DNA of 52,346 nucleotides from Leyella stercorea (GTDB lineage: Bacteria; Bacteroidota; Bacteroidia; Bacteroidales; Bacteroidaceae): contig NZ_JADYTS010000012.1 of the NCBI RefSeq assembly GCF_021531355.1, positions 1 to 52,346 on the forward strand. Reading direction: 5' to 3'. Below the pieces are notes generated by a model that saw nothing but the letters and a program-made list of their open reading frames with translations, did no database searches and was not told where the DNA came from. Position numbers and translations under genes: made by a program. Of the stretch, positions 43,620 through 51,911 are shown in pieces. How positions within the stretch are numbered: the stretch's first letter is position 1; each line of letters begins with the position of its first letter.

Positions 43620-43651
43620 GCCCGACAACGGAATTGTCGGGAACGGTGGCT
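43620..43651 (+). ncRNA. Covarying hairpin motif, copy 2 (between traM and traN)
   Basis: CCCGACAA (43621-43628), loop CGGAA, TTGTCGGG (43634-43641), then AACGGTGGCT (43642-43651). Compared with copy 1, three stem pairs differ but remain paired (AAG:CTT against CAA:TTG), while the flanking CCCGA, TCGGG and the 10-nt tail are unchanged. Confidence 0.55.
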
Positions 43652-43683
43652 CATAGAGTATAAACATCAAAAAATCAACTAAT

Positions 43684-44529
43684 ATGAATTGTTTTCAGAA
43701 AATGAATGTCTGTGCATTGCTTTCGCTGAGCGTGCTTTCAGCCAAGGCGCAGACCACCTACATGGAGATGGAGCAGCTGACGGTCAACGACCAAGTGACC
43801 ACCGTCATCACCGCCTCCGAACCCATCCGCTTTGTCGATATATCCACAGACAAGGTGGTGGGCGACCAACCCATCAACAACACCATCCGCCTGAAGCCGA
43901 AGGACAACGTGTATGCCGACGGTGAGGTGTTGGCGATAGTGACAATCGTGACGGAACGCTACCGCACGCAGTATGCACTGCTCTATACCACGAGGATGCA
44001 GGAGGCAGTAACCGATAAGGAAATAGAATGCTCGGAGCGCAATGCCTACAACAATCCCGCTGTAAGCCTGTCCACTGCCGACATGACCAAGTATGCACGT
44101 CAGATATGGTCATCGTCTGCCAAATACCGCAACGTGGCGACGAAGATGCACCGCATGGTAATGCGCCTGAACAACATCTACAGCGTGGGCGAATATTTCT
44201 TCATCGACTTCTCCGTGGAGAACAAGACCAACATCCGCTTCGACATCGACGAGATGCGCATCAAACTATCGGACAAGAAGCAGAGCAAGGCTACCAATGC
44301 GCAGATAGTGGAACTGACCCCATCTCTTGTGTTGGACGATGCGAAGACCTTCAAGTATGGCTATCGCAACGTGATTGTGGTGAAGAAGATGACCTTCCCC
44401 AACGACAAGGTGCTGACCATCGAGCTGTCGGAAAAACAGATAAGTGGACGCACCATCTCGCTCAGCATCGACTATGAGGATGTGCTGTCTGCCGATTCGT
44501 TTAACCATATACTGTTGGAGGAGGAATAA
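43684..44529 (+). CDS. traN: Conjugative transposon protein TraN (VirB9-like, DUF4138)
   Basis: The 281-residue protein has a signal peptide (MNCFQKMNVCALLSLSVLSAKA) and the TraN pattern: PIRFVDISTDKVVGDQPINNTIRLKP, RYRTQYALLYTTR, and the C-terminal beta domain FFIDFSVENKTNIRFDIDEMRIKLSDKK with YGYRNVIVVKKMTFP. It is the outer-membrane-proximal VirB9-like part that contacts TraM. Confidence 0.92.
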   Translation: MNCFQKMNVCALLSLSVLSAKAQTTYMEMEQLTVNDQVTTVITASEPIRFVDISTDKVVGDQPINNTIRLKPKDNVYADGEVLAIVTIVTERYRTQYALLYTTRMQEAVTDKEIECSERNAYNNPAVSLSTADMTKYARQIWSSSAKYRNVATKMHRMVMRLNNIYSVGEYFFIDFSVENKTNIRFDIDEMRIKLSDKKQSKATNAQIVELTPSLVLDDAKTFKYGYRNVIVVKKMTFPNDKVLTIELSEKQISGRTISLSIDYEDVLSADSFNHILLEEE

Positions 44530-44568
44530 TGAGAATTAGGAATGAGGAATTAGGAGTGAGGAATTGGC
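44529..44568 (+). repeat. GAGGAATTAGG-type tandem repeat at the traO start
   Basis: Three imperfect units (gagaattag, gaatgaggaattag, gagtgaggaattg) overlap the beginning of traO and encode RIRNEELGVRNW. Such units recur in Bacteroidales intergenic DNA. Confidence 0.5.
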
Positions 44569-45074
44569 TTGTGCATACCTTACTCGTTGTCATCTGTTTT
44601 ATGGCAAGCATGACTCCGGCAATGGCGCAGCAGAATAGCGACCGCATATCCTTGGGGTTCGGATGCCTGTATGAGCGAGGACTGGACGTGACGCTGTCCT
44701 ACGAGTATGAGACGAAGTACCACAATGCGTGGGAGTATTTTGCAAACGGATATATCAAGTGGAACGAGTGCGCATCGTGCGGTCATGTCTGTCCTGAGAG
44801 TTTTTGGAACAACTACCGCAGTTATGGTTTCGGCTTTGCCTATAAGCCCTGTGTGGCAAGAGGACGCAACCACCATGGCAACATGCGCATAGGAGCATCG
44901 GCAGGTAGCGATACTGACAGGTTCTTGGGTGGCATCCACCTCGGCTATGAGCAAAACTATACACTCAGACACGGCTGGAAGCTCTTCTGGCAGGTGAAGA
45001 CCGATGTGATGATCAAGGGTGAAGACCTGTTCAGAACGGGTATTGTCCTGGGTGTGAAACTTCCTGTAAAATGA
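44529..45074 (+). CDS. traO: Conjugative transposon protein TraO
   Basis: The 181-residue protein fits TraO: a signal segment (LVHTLLVVICFMASMTPAMAQ) and a small beta-barrel-like part (RISLGFGCLYERGLDVTLSYEY; GGIHLGYEQNYTLRHGWKLFWQVKTDVM). The first 13 residues (MRIRNEELGVRNW) come from a DNA repeat, AGGAATTAGGAGTGAGGAATT and variants at 44529-44568, of a kind common in Prevotella-type genomes. The original start may lie elsewhere or have been replaced. The stop overlaps the next gene. Confidence 0.82.
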   Translation: MRIRNEELGVRNWLVHTLLVVICFMASMTPAMAQQNSDRISLGFGCLYERGLDVTLSYEYETKYHNAWEYFANGYIKWNECASCGHVCPESFWNNYRSYGFGFAYKPCVARGRNHHGNMRIGASAGSDTDRFLGGIHLGYEQNYTLRHGWKLFWQVKTDVMIKGEDLFRTGIVLGVKLPVK

Positions 45075-45736
45075 CTATGCGTATGAAGAAACTGTTTTCA
45101 ATCTTGGCAGTTGCGGCAACGGTGTTGCTGACTGCCTGTGACGAGCATCAGGACTTTCCCGACACAGCCATGAAGGTCACCCATATCTTGACCACTGACG
45201 GCAAGGTGATGCCCTACGAAACCTACGAGCAATCGTGCAAGCAAGCCATTGCAGTGGTGTTCAACGTCAATCAGAGGGAAGAAATGGAGGGAAACGGATA
45301 TGCCGTCTATCTGTGGGACATCGCTCCCGAAGCCTTTGCTGACAGTATCGGTGTGGAACAGGACACATCCTGTGACCTCACCGCCTACGACGGCAACAAG
45401 AACACTTTTGCCCTTTATGGCACGACCGATGTGAAGTCGCCTTTGGCTGAGCGTGTCTTCGACATGTGGCGTTACGGGCAAAGTGCCTATATCCCCAGTG
45501 TGGCACAGATGCGTCTGCTCTATCATGCCAAGGACATCATCAACCCATACATCCTGAAATGCGGCGGCACACCTATCCCCGATGAGGATGATGACTGTTG
45601 GTATTGGACTTCAACGGAGGTAGAAGGACAAGCGACCGCCAAGGCATGGCTTTACTCACTGGGAAGCGGTGCCATACAGGAGACTCCCAAGTGGCAGCCG
45701 CATAAGGCGAGACCCATCATCACGATTATGGATTAG
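45071..45736 (+). CDS. Tra-operon lipoprotein with DUF1566-like C-terminal domain
   Basis: The 221-residue protein has a lipoprotein signal (MKKLFSILAVAATVLLTAC from the ATG at 45083; lipobox LTAC). Its C-terminal half (YIPSVAQMRLLYHAKDIINPYIL, CWYWTSTEVEGQATAKAWLYSLG, KARPIITI) resembles the C-type-lectin-like DUF1566/Fib_succ_major domain found in surface proteins. It may be exposed on the cell surface and contact recipient cells. It has no name in the Tra series. Confidence 0.7.
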   Translation: MTMRMKKLFSILAVAATVLLTACDEHQDFPDTAMKVTHILTTDGKVMPYETYEQSCKQAIAVVFNVNQREEMEGNGYAVYLWDIAPEAFADSIGVEQDTSCDLTAYDGNKNTFALYGTTDVKSPLAERVFDMWRYGQSAYIPSVAQMRLLYHAKDIINPYILKCGGTPIPDEDDDCWYWTSTEVEGQATAKAWLYSLGSGAIQETPKWQPHKARPIITIMD

Positions 45737-45802
45737 CCCATATACAGACATCGAGTATCACCCGTATCATCATCAAAGTACAACAATTAAAAAAGAAAAA
45801 GC

Positions 45803-46711
45803 ATGAAAAAGAATTTGTTTCTAATGTTGGGACTTGGAGCCATGCTCCTCACGTCCTGTGACCAAGACATCGTCAATGAGATTTACCTGCCCGGTGGCGG
45901 AGGTTCTGTGGTCGTGACCGACAGCACATCAACCAAGCAGCTTCAGGTATTCACCAATCTGGAGATGCTGCAACCTGCCGTTTCCACACGAGCCGTTGAC
46001 AACCAGTGGGAACTCAATGATATGATTGGCATCTCTTCCACAGGGATGATCAACAATATGAAGTTCACCCGAAGCGGCGGCACGAATCAGTTTGTGTCAG
46101 CCAACAAGGTGTTTTTCACGGACACAGACACTCACACCTTCAATGCCTACTATCCCTATACGGCAAATCCTACCAACGACCTCATAGAGTTCCAAGTGCC
46201 GGAGGCAGCTGTACAGAGTGAGCAGAAGGTCAATGATTTTCTGTTTGCCAGTGGAGCGGCATCATACGCCAATCCGAGCCTTACATTGAACTTCACCCAT
46301 CAGATGGTGCGTGTCATCATCAAGGTCTATACCTCACCAGAATACGGTTTCACCACCAATGATTTTGCAGGAAGCCTACTCACGTTCGTCGGTTATTTTG
46401 ACAGCGGTACTTTCAACATCAAGACCGGAAAGGTAGAATGCAGTGACGAGTCGGTGACGACCTATTATTTCGGCGACCCACAAAGTGACCACATGGAATA
46501 TACGCTTTATGTTCCTGCACAGGTTATGCCAGACATGACATTGCAACTCAGCAATGGGGAGAACTTCGTATTCCTCACAAACGACACGTGGAAAGCGGGT
46601 CATTCCTACAGCTATTCATTGAAGCCTGTACGCAACACCTTGGAGGTCATATCTGCAACTATTTCTCCGTGGACAGTAGAGTCTGAGAAGACCATCAACG
46701 GCTACGAATAA
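45803..46711 (+). CDS. Fimbrillin family lipoprotein (Mfa1/FimA-like adhesin)
   Basis: The 302-residue protein has a lipoprotein signal (MKKNLFLMLGLGAMLLTSC) and the two-domain fimbrillin pattern: FTRSGGTNQFVSANKVFFTDTDTHTFNAYYPY, then LTLNFTHQMVRVIIKV, a typical strand preceding the C-terminal domain, and AGHSYSYSLKPVRNTLEVISATISPW. Fimbrillins assemble into surface fibres by strand exchange. Placement between tra genes and the coupling protein suggests a mating adhesin. No chaperone or anchor gene is adjacent. Confidence 0.82.
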   Translation: MKKNLFLMLGLGAMLLTSCDQDIVNEIYLPGGGGSVVVTDSTSTKQLQVFTNLEMLQPAVSTRAVDNQWELNDMIGISSTGMINNMKFTRSGGTNQFVSANKVFFTDTDTHTFNAYYPYTANPTNDLIEFQVPEAAVQSEQKVNDFLFASGAASYANPSLTLNFTHQMVRVIIKVYTSPEYGFTTNDFAGSLLTFVGYFDSGTFNIKTGKVECSDESVTTYYFGDPQSDHMEYTLYVPAQVMPDMTLQLSNGENFVFLTNDTWKAGHSYSYSLKPVRNTLEVISATISPWTVESEKTINGYE

Positions 46712-46726
46712 AACTCATAAGAGGAT

Positions 46727-46752
46727 TGGAGGGTGTCCACCGTGGCATCCTT
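46727..46752 (+). terminator. Hairpin after the fimbrillin gene
   Basis: GGAGGGTG (46727-46734) pairs with CATCCTTC (46745-46752), including two G-U pairs, around an inner CCAC/GTGG. It is followed by ATCTTTTCTC. It probably ends or attenuates the tra transcript before the coupling-protein gene. Confidence 0.5.
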
Positions 46753-46791
46753 CATCTTTTCTCATTATCACCCAACATCATCGTAAAGTAA

Positions 46792-48981
46792 ATGGAAGAA
46801 AGCAAAGAGTTACAGGGTTTTTACAAGATATTCAGGGCGGTGATTTATGTCTCCATCCTGATGGAGTTCTTCGCCTACGCACTGGAGCCGGAGCAGTTGG
46901 ACTTCTTGGGCGGCGTAGTGACGGATATCCACACTCGCATCAAGCGGTGGATGATTTACCATGACGGCAACCTCGTGTATAGCAAGGTGGCTACGTTCCT
47001 GCTGATATGTATCACCTGTGTGGGAACGCGCAACAAGAAGCATCTGGAGTTTGACGCTCGCAGGCAGGTGCTCTATCCGCTGCTGTCGGGAGTGCTGCTG
47101 ATTGTGCAGTCCGTATGGCTGTTCGGTCATTCGATAATGCCCTGTTTCTATACCCTCCGTTTGAACACTTGGCTCTATATGCTCACTTCCATCGTCGGTG
47201 TCGTATTGGTGCATATCGCCCTCGACAATATCTCTAAGTTCCTGAAGGAAGGGCTGCTGAAAGACCGCTTCAACTTCGAGAATGAGAGCTTTGAGCAATG
47301 CAGGGAGTTGCAGGAGAACAAGTACAGCGTGAACATCCCTATGCGCTATTATTACAAGGGCAAGTTCCGCAAGGGATGGGTGAACATCGTCAATCCGTTC
47401 CGTGGCACATGGGTTGTGGGTACTCCTGGTTCTGGTAAGACCTTCTCCATCATCGAGCCGTTTATCAGGCAGCACAGCGAGAAGGGCTTTGCCATGGTGG
47501 TGTACGACTATAAGTTTCCCACTCTCGCCACCAAACTCTACTATCATTACTTGAAGAACAAGAATGCCAAGGACAGCAAGATGCCCCATGGCATGAAGTT
47601 CAACATCATCAACTTTGTGGATGTGGAGTATTCGCGCCGTGTGAACCCCATCCAGTTGAAGTACATCAACAACCTTGCCGCAGCGAGCGAGACCGCCGAG
47701 ACCCTGCTTGAATCCCTGCAAAAAGGCAAGAAGGAAGGCGGCGGTGGCAGCGACCAGTTCTTCCAGACCTCTGCCGTCAACTTCCTTGCCGCCTGCATCT
47801 ATTTCTTCTGCAACTACGGCAAGGAGCCCTACGACAAGGACGGAAAGATGCTGATTGCCGAGCGGCGTGAAGACCCAAAGACGAAAAGGCTGATACCCAC
47901 AGGACGGGTGTTCGACCATTCGGGCGCGGAGGTGCAGCCCGCTTATTGGTTGGGCAAGTACAGCGACATGCCACATATCCTATCGTTCCTCAATGAGAGT
48001 TATCAGACCATCTTCGAGGTACTTCAGACCGACAACGAGGTAGCCCCCTTGCTTGGCCCGTTCCAGACTGCCTTTGCCAACAAAGCCATGGAGCAGTTGG
48101 AAGGTATGATTGGCACGCTACGTGTCTATACCTCCCGTCTCGCCACCAAGGAATCTTACTGGATATTCCACAAGGACGGCGATGACTTCGACCTGAAGGT
48201 CAGTGACCCGAAGAATCCAAGTTATCTGCTCATTGCCAACGACCCCGAGATGGAGAGCATCATCGGTGCACTGAATGCCTTGATTCTCAACCGCCTTGTA
48301 ACGAGGGTGAATACAGGACAGGGCAAGAACGTTCCTGTCAGCATCATCGTCGATGAGTTGCCGACCTTGTATTTCCACAAGATAGACCGACTGATAGGCA
48401 CAGCCCGAAGCAACAAGGTGAGCGTGGCACTTGGCTTTCAGGAACTTCCGCAGTTGGAAGCCGATTATGGCAAGGTGGGTATGCAGAAAATCATCACCAC
48501 CGTGGGCAATGTGGTGAGCGGTTCGGCAAGAGCCAAGGAAACCCTCGAATGGCTGTCGAGTGACATCTTCGGTAAAGTAGTGCAACTCAAAAAGGGCGTG
48601 ACCATCGACCGTGACAAGACCTCCATCAACCTCAATGAGAATATGGACAGCCTGGTGCCTGCAAGCAAAATCTCCGATATGCCCACAGGTTGGATATGTG
48701 GACAGACCGCCCGTGACTTCGTAGTCACCAAGACCGGGATGAACGGAAGCATGAACATCCAGGAGAGCGAGGAGTTCAAGACATCCAAGTTCTACTGCAA
48801 GACCGACTTCGATATGACGGAAATAAAGAAGGAGGAATCGGAGTATGTCCCTCTCCCTAAGTTCTATAAGTTCAAGTCGAAAGAAGAGCGAGAGCGCATC
48901 CTCTACAAGAACTTCGTTCAGGTTGGGGAGGACGTGAAAGCCATGATTAAAGAGATTCAGCAGTTCCGCACTATGATGTAG
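46792..48981 (+). CDS. Type IV coupling protein (VirD4/TraG-type ATPase)
   Basis: The 729-residue protein has four N-terminal TM segments (about residues 10-150), Walker A as WVVGTPGSGKTFSIIEPFIRQ near residue 210, Walker B as VSIIVDELPTLYFHKIDRLIG near residue 520, and the TraM-recognition-like C-terminal part. It should bring the relaxosome to the mating channel and pump DNA. E1 and E2 lack such a gene, so this is a plausible docking partner for their relaxases. It is full length. Confidence 0.92.
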   Translation: MEESKELQGFYKIFRAVIYVSILMEFFAYALEPEQLDFLGGVVTDIHTRIKRWMIYHDGNLVYSKVATFLLICITCVGTRNKKHLEFDARRQVLYPLLSGVLLIVQSVWLFGHSIMPCFYTLRLNTWLYMLTSIVGVVLVHIALDNISKFLKEGLLKDRFNFENESFEQCRELQENKYSVNIPMRYYYKGKFRKGWVNIVNPFRGTWVVGTPGSGKTFSIIEPFIRQHSEKGFAMVVYDYKFPTLATKLYYHYLKNKNAKDSKMPHGMKFNIINFVDVEYSRRVNPIQLKYINNLAAASETAETLLESLQKGKKEGGGGSDQFFQTSAVNFLAACIYFFCNYGKEPYDKDGKMLIAERREDPKTKRLIPTGRVFDHSGAEVQPAYWLGKYSDMPHILSFLNESYQTIFEVLQTDNEVAPLLGPFQTAFANKAMEQLEGMIGTLRVYTSRLATKESYWIFHKDGDDFDLKVSDPKNPSYLLIANDPEMESIIGALNALILNRLVTRVNTGQGKNVPVSIIVDELPTLYFHKIDRLIGTARSNKVSVALGFQELPQLEADYGKVGMQKIITTVGNVVSGSARAKETLEWLSSDIFGKVVQLKKGVTIDRDKTSINLNENMDSLVPASKISDMPTGWICGQTARDFVVTKTGMNGSMNIQESEEFKTSKFYCKTDFDMTEIKKEESEYVPLPKFYKFKSKEERERILYKNFVQVGEDVKAMIKEIQQFRTMM

Positions 48982-48995
48982 TGATATTGATTAGA

Positions 48996-49014
48996 GTGCG
49001 GTGAGACATCGCAC
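48996..49014 (+). repeat. REP-like palindrome, copy 2
   Basis: GTGCGGTG, AGA, CATCGCAC (one G-U pair), followed by CTCCTATAT, 20 bp before the lysozyme gene. Confidence 0.6.
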
Positions 49015-49034
49015 CTCCTATATAAAATAATGTA

Positions 49035-49532
49035 ATGAGAAGATACATCATCGTACTATTGAGCATGTTGGCCATCTGTAGCGTGCCCTGTCAAAGCCAA
49101 ACCATTGACAGGGCACTGTTTGAACGGATGGTAGCCATTACCAAACACTTCGAGGGTTGGCACGACCCAAAGACCACACCGGGCTATGTGGGCTATGGTC
49201 ACCAGCTACAGAAGGGAGAGCGTTTCCCGAAAACACTGACACGTCAGCGTGCAGATTTGCTGTTACGGACAGACCTCCTCCGGCACCTGCGCCTATATGC
49301 CCGTTATGGCAGGGATGCTTATCTGCTTGCCACCCTCTCGTACCAGATTGGACCAGCCAAGTTGTTAGGCAATGGACGATACCCGAAAGCGTCCCTGCTC
49401 ACCCGATTGGAACGTGGCGACAGGGACATCCTGCCACTCTATCTGAGCTATTGCAAATGGAGGGGAAAAGCAGTGGCATCCATTAGGAAACGGAGGTGGG
49501 TGGAATATCAGCTGTTGTATGCCGAGCGGTGA
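49035..49532 (+). CDS. GH24-type lysozyme (conjugation-associated muramidase)
   Basis: The 165-residue protein has a signal peptide (MRRYIIVLLSMLAICSVPCQSQ) and a phage-lysozyme-type core: ITKHFEGWHDPKTTPGYVGYGHQLQKGE (catalytic Glu in HFEGW and the conserved GYGH), then LATLSYQIGPAKLLGNG. Such enzymes open peptidoglycan for the mating channel. It is the last gene that clearly belongs to the conjugative element. Confidence 0.85.
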   Translation: MRRYIIVLLSMLAICSVPCQSQTIDRALFERMVAITKHFEGWHDPKTTPGYVGYGHQLQKGERFPKTLTRQRADLLLRTDLLRHLRLYARYGRDAYLLATLSYQIGPAKLLGNGRYPKASLLTRLERGDRDILPLYLSYCKWRGKAVASIRKRRWVEYQLLYAER

Positions 49533-49546
49533 GGCACCATCCCTCC
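49523..49546 (+). repeat. REP-like palindrome, copy 3 (degenerate)
   Basis: GAGCGGTGAGGCACC followed by ATCCCTCCTATA. The core GGTG/CACC pair is retained and the CTCCTAT tail is intact. It overlaps the lysozyme stop. Confidence 0.4.
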
Positions 49547-49620
49547 TATACCTGTTTGTCTGTCACTTATATTATATATAAAGGTAATAATTGCAATTTC
49601 AATGTTAAAGTCAGAGCATT

Positions 49621-50829
49621 ATGGCATCCATCAAATTAAAGTTCAGAACATCATCTGTTCAAGAGAAAGAGGGTCGCCTGTATTATCAGGTGATACACAA
49701 TCGTGTGGCACGTCAGATCCATACAGAGTACAGAATCTATTCCTCAGAGTGGGATGCGGACCATTCAAACATCATTTTGCCAACTTCCGTCACTCCACAA
49801 CGTCAAGCCTATCTTCTTTCCTTGAAAGATACATTGGATGCTGACAGGAAGAAACTGCTGTTGGTCATTGCACGGTTGGACAAGGAAGGGCAGTCATATA
49901 CAGCAGACACCGTCGTTGACAACTTCCATGAGGGAAAAGAATTACATGGCATTATCGGCTATACGCTGGAGTTGAACGAAAAACTGAGACGCATCGGCAA
50001 GAAGCGGATGGTAGCAAGGTACAAAACCACCCTCAACAGCCTCCAGCGTTACCTGAAAGGAGGCGATGTGCCATTGGAGGAAGTCGATGGGACAACGATA
50101 CAAGGCTATGAACAGTGGCTGAAAGACAGCGGACTGTGCCGCAACACCACCTCTTTCTACATCCGCAACCTGCGCACCATCTACAATCATGCCGTAGATG
50201 ACGGACTGGTCATCTCTTCCTCACCGTTCAAGCATGTATATACCGGCATCGACAAGACCGTCAAGCGGGCACTCCCCTTGGAAATCATCAAGCAACTGAA
50301 AGAGCTGGACTTGAGTCTGAACCCCCGTTTGGAGCTTGCAAGGGATATGTTCCTGTTCAGTTTCTATACCCGTGGGATGTCGTTCATCGATATGGCACAA
50401 CTTACACCAAGCAATCTGCATGGCAGTACGCTCATTTACCGCCGTCAGAAGACCTCACAACAGTTGCACATCAAATGGGAACCTGCCATGCAGGAGATAG
50501 TGGCGAAGTACAAAACAGATGATTCTCCCTACCTGCTCCCTATAGCAAAAGGAGAGGGAGCCATATTCTGGAGACAGTACAAGAATGCCTATAGCCGTAT
50601 CACCAAGCAGTTGAAGAAAATCGGAGAAATGATAGGCCTGTCCGTACCCCTGACCACCTACGTAGCCCGCCACTCCTGGGCAAGCATAGCCAAGAGCAAG
50701 AACGTGCCCGTATCTACTATCAGCGAGGCATTGGGGCATGACTCCGAGAAAACCACACAGATATACCTCTCCTCATTGGACACCTCTGTCGTTGACAACG
50801 CCAACAATCTCATCATCAATTCTCTTTAG
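49621..50829 (+). CDS. Tyrosine recombinase, DNA-invertase type (RGMSF group)
   Basis: The 402-residue protein has the catalytic residues FYTRGMSFIDMAQL (Arg), YVARHSWASIAKSKNV (His region: ARHSW), ALGHDSEKTTQIYLSSL (His, Tyr). The RGMSF(I/V)DM form of the first motif is typical of the Bacteroides Tsr recombinases that flip promoters of surface loci. It lies directly upstream of an inverted-repeat-bounded promoter and upxY, which supports an invertase role. Alternatively it is the integrase of the conjugative element, whose end is near here. Confidence 0.82.
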   Translation: MASIKLKFRTSSVQEKEGRLYYQVIHNRVARQIHTEYRIYSSEWDADHSNIILPTSVTPQRQAYLLSLKDTLDADRKKLLLVIARLDKEGQSYTADTVVDNFHEGKELHGIIGYTLELNEKLRRIGKKRMVARYKTTLNSLQRYLKGGDVPLEEVDGTTIQGYEQWLKDSGLCRNTTSFYIRNLRTIYNHAVDDGLVISSSPFKHVYTGIDKTVKRALPLEIIKQLKELDLSLNPRLELARDMFLFSFYTRGMSFIDMAQLTPSNLHGSTLIYRRQKTSQQLHIKWEPAMQEIVAKYKTDDSPYLLPIAKGEGAIFWRQYKNAYSRITKQLKKIGEMIGLSVPLTTYVARHSWASIAKSKNVPVSTISEALGHDSEKTTQIYLSSLDTSVVDNANNLIINSL

Positions 50830-50830
50830 G

Positions 50831-50853
50831 AGGTGCAGCGTCTCACTGCACCT
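50831..50853 (+). terminator. Hairpin after the recombinase gene, REP-like copy 4
   Basis: AGGTGCAG (50831-50838) pairs with CTGCACCT (50846-50853), followed by TTATTTC. It resembles the other palindromes but with compensated base changes, and it is placed as a terminator 1 nt after the stop. Confidence 0.55.
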
Positions 50854-50880
50854 TTATTTCAATATTTATAACTATTGTAT

Positions 50881-50897
50881 TGCGGTGTGATACCGCA
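50881..50897 (+). repeat. REP-like palindrome, copy 5
   Basis: TGCGGT, GTGAT, ACCGCA, followed by ACTATAAT. Last copy before the invertible segment. Confidence 0.45.
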
Positions 50898-50935
50898 ACT
50901 ATAATAAAAAAGTCGGGGATTGTTGAGCAAAAAGG

Positions 50936-50956
50936 TGTTTCTCTCTTTAAGAGAAA
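50936..50956 (+). repeat. Left inverted repeat of the invertible segment
   Basis: This 21-bp sequence, TGTTTCTCTCTTTAAGAGAA plus A, is the exact reverse complement of 51122-51142. The similarity extends outward with GCAAAAAGG against GCAAAAGA. Each repeat is itself nearly palindromic, as recombinase sites often are. Confidence 0.85.
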
Positions 50957-50968
50957 CTCTTCGGGATG

Positions 50969-50999
50969 CAAAAATATGAAAATAACTCCAATTCACCAA
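50969..50999 (-). promoter_or_regulatory. Promoter inside the invertible segment, OFF orientation
   Basis: On the minus strand the -7 box is TATTTTTG (50969-50976) and the -33 TTG is at 50997-50999, with 20 nt between them. It drives transcription away from upxY in the present orientation. Confidence 0.7.
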
Positions 51000-51121
51000 A
51001 TTATATAGCGACTTTTTTACAAAAATGCTAAAATTTGTTGATTTCCGTCAAGCAATTGTTGAGCAAATATGTCTTTTACGATAAAATGATACCTCAATAT
51101 CAACTGTTTAGCAAAACGATA

Positions 51122-51142
51122 TTTCTCTTAAAGAGAGAAACA
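51122..51142 (-). repeat. Right inverted repeat of the invertible segment
   Basis: Exact reverse complement of 50936-50956. It lies about 145 bp upstream of upxY. Confidence 0.85.
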
Positions 51143-51286
51143 TCTTTTGCATACCTTTTCCGACCGAATTTTTATGTCGTAAAGAGGGGCTTTGCAGGGG
51201 GTGGACTCAGAAAGATGAGAATAGATGACTATTGTAGTTGAAACACATAGAAAGTTGCTGATATACAGACCGATACGCATATCGGG

Positions 51287-51907
51287 ATGAACCATGAGTA
51301 CGTTCTTTTCTCAAAAAACACATGTCAAAACAGTATGGTGAATGTATTGGACAAGGATAAGATACTGTGGTATGTCATGCGGGCCTACAAGAACGAGAAT
51401 ACTGCCGAAGATCGGCTCTCTAATGAAACGTATGGCTTAGAGTATTTCATACCCAAGCAGAAAGTCCTTCGCACTGTCAAGGGCAAGAAAGTCTTTTTCA
51501 TGGTACCCGTCATCCATAGTCTGGTGTTTGTGCATGCAAGTCATCAGAAGATTGTTGATTTCAAACACAATTATTATTACGACCTACAGTTTGTCACATG
51601 GAAAAGTGGCGGAGAACTTGTCTATCTGACTGTACCTGATGAAGACATGACCAACTTCATCAAGGTGTGCAAGCAGGCAGATGAAGAGGTACACTTCTAC
51701 AAAATCAGCGAAATCAACAAGGAAAAAGATAAAATCAACATTGAAAAAGGTAAAAGAGTAAGGGTACATGGCGGACCGTTCGACCAGGTGGAGGGCTACT
51801 TCATAAAAGTGGCAAAAAAGAGAGGTCGGCAGCTTGTCGTCATTATTCCCGACCTACTGGCGGTTTCAGCTGAGGTGAAGCCGGAATATATTCAAATCAT
51901 AGACTGA
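51287..51907 (+). CDS. upxY: UpxY-family transcription antiterminator (NusG-like) of a capsule locus
   Basis: The 206-residue protein has an NGN domain (DKILWYVMRAYKNENTAEDRL, GLEYFIPKQKVLRTVKGKK, MVPVIHSLVFVHAS) and a KOW domain (KGKRVRVHGGPFDQVEGYFIKVAKKRGRQLVVII). UpxY proteins are the first genes of Bacteroidales capsular polysaccharide operons and prevent early termination in the long untranslated leader of their own locus. The start may instead be the ATG at 51335 (MVNVLDKDKILWYV), closer to the NGN core. It depends on the invertible promoter upstream. No upxZ follows. Confidence 0.88.
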   Translation: MNHEYVLFSKNTCQNSMVNVLDKDKILWYVMRAYKNENTAEDRLSNETYGLEYFIPKQKVLRTVKGKKVFFMVPVIHSLVFVHASHQKIVDFKHNYYYDLQFVTWKSGGELVYLTVPDEDMTNFIKVCKQADEEVHFYKISEINKEKDKINIEKGKRVRVHGGPFDQVEGYFIKVAKKRGRQLVVIIPDLLAVSAEVKPEYIQIID

Positions 51908-51911
51908 GATT

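Larger units (their letters stand above)
50936..51142. promoter_or_regulatory. Invertible promoter segment upstream of upxY
   Basis: A 165-bp AT-rich core lies between two perfect 21-bp inverted repeats. The core carries one good Bacteroidetes promoter, on the minus strand (50969-50999), pointing to the left. After inversion it would point towards upxY. Distance and layout match the invertible capsule promoters described in Bacteroides fragilis. Confidence 0.8.

Noticed and set aside
46810..47976. 388-codon frame on the minus strand
   Set aside because: It is antisense to the coupling-protein gene with its Walker motifs, and has mirror-frame composition.
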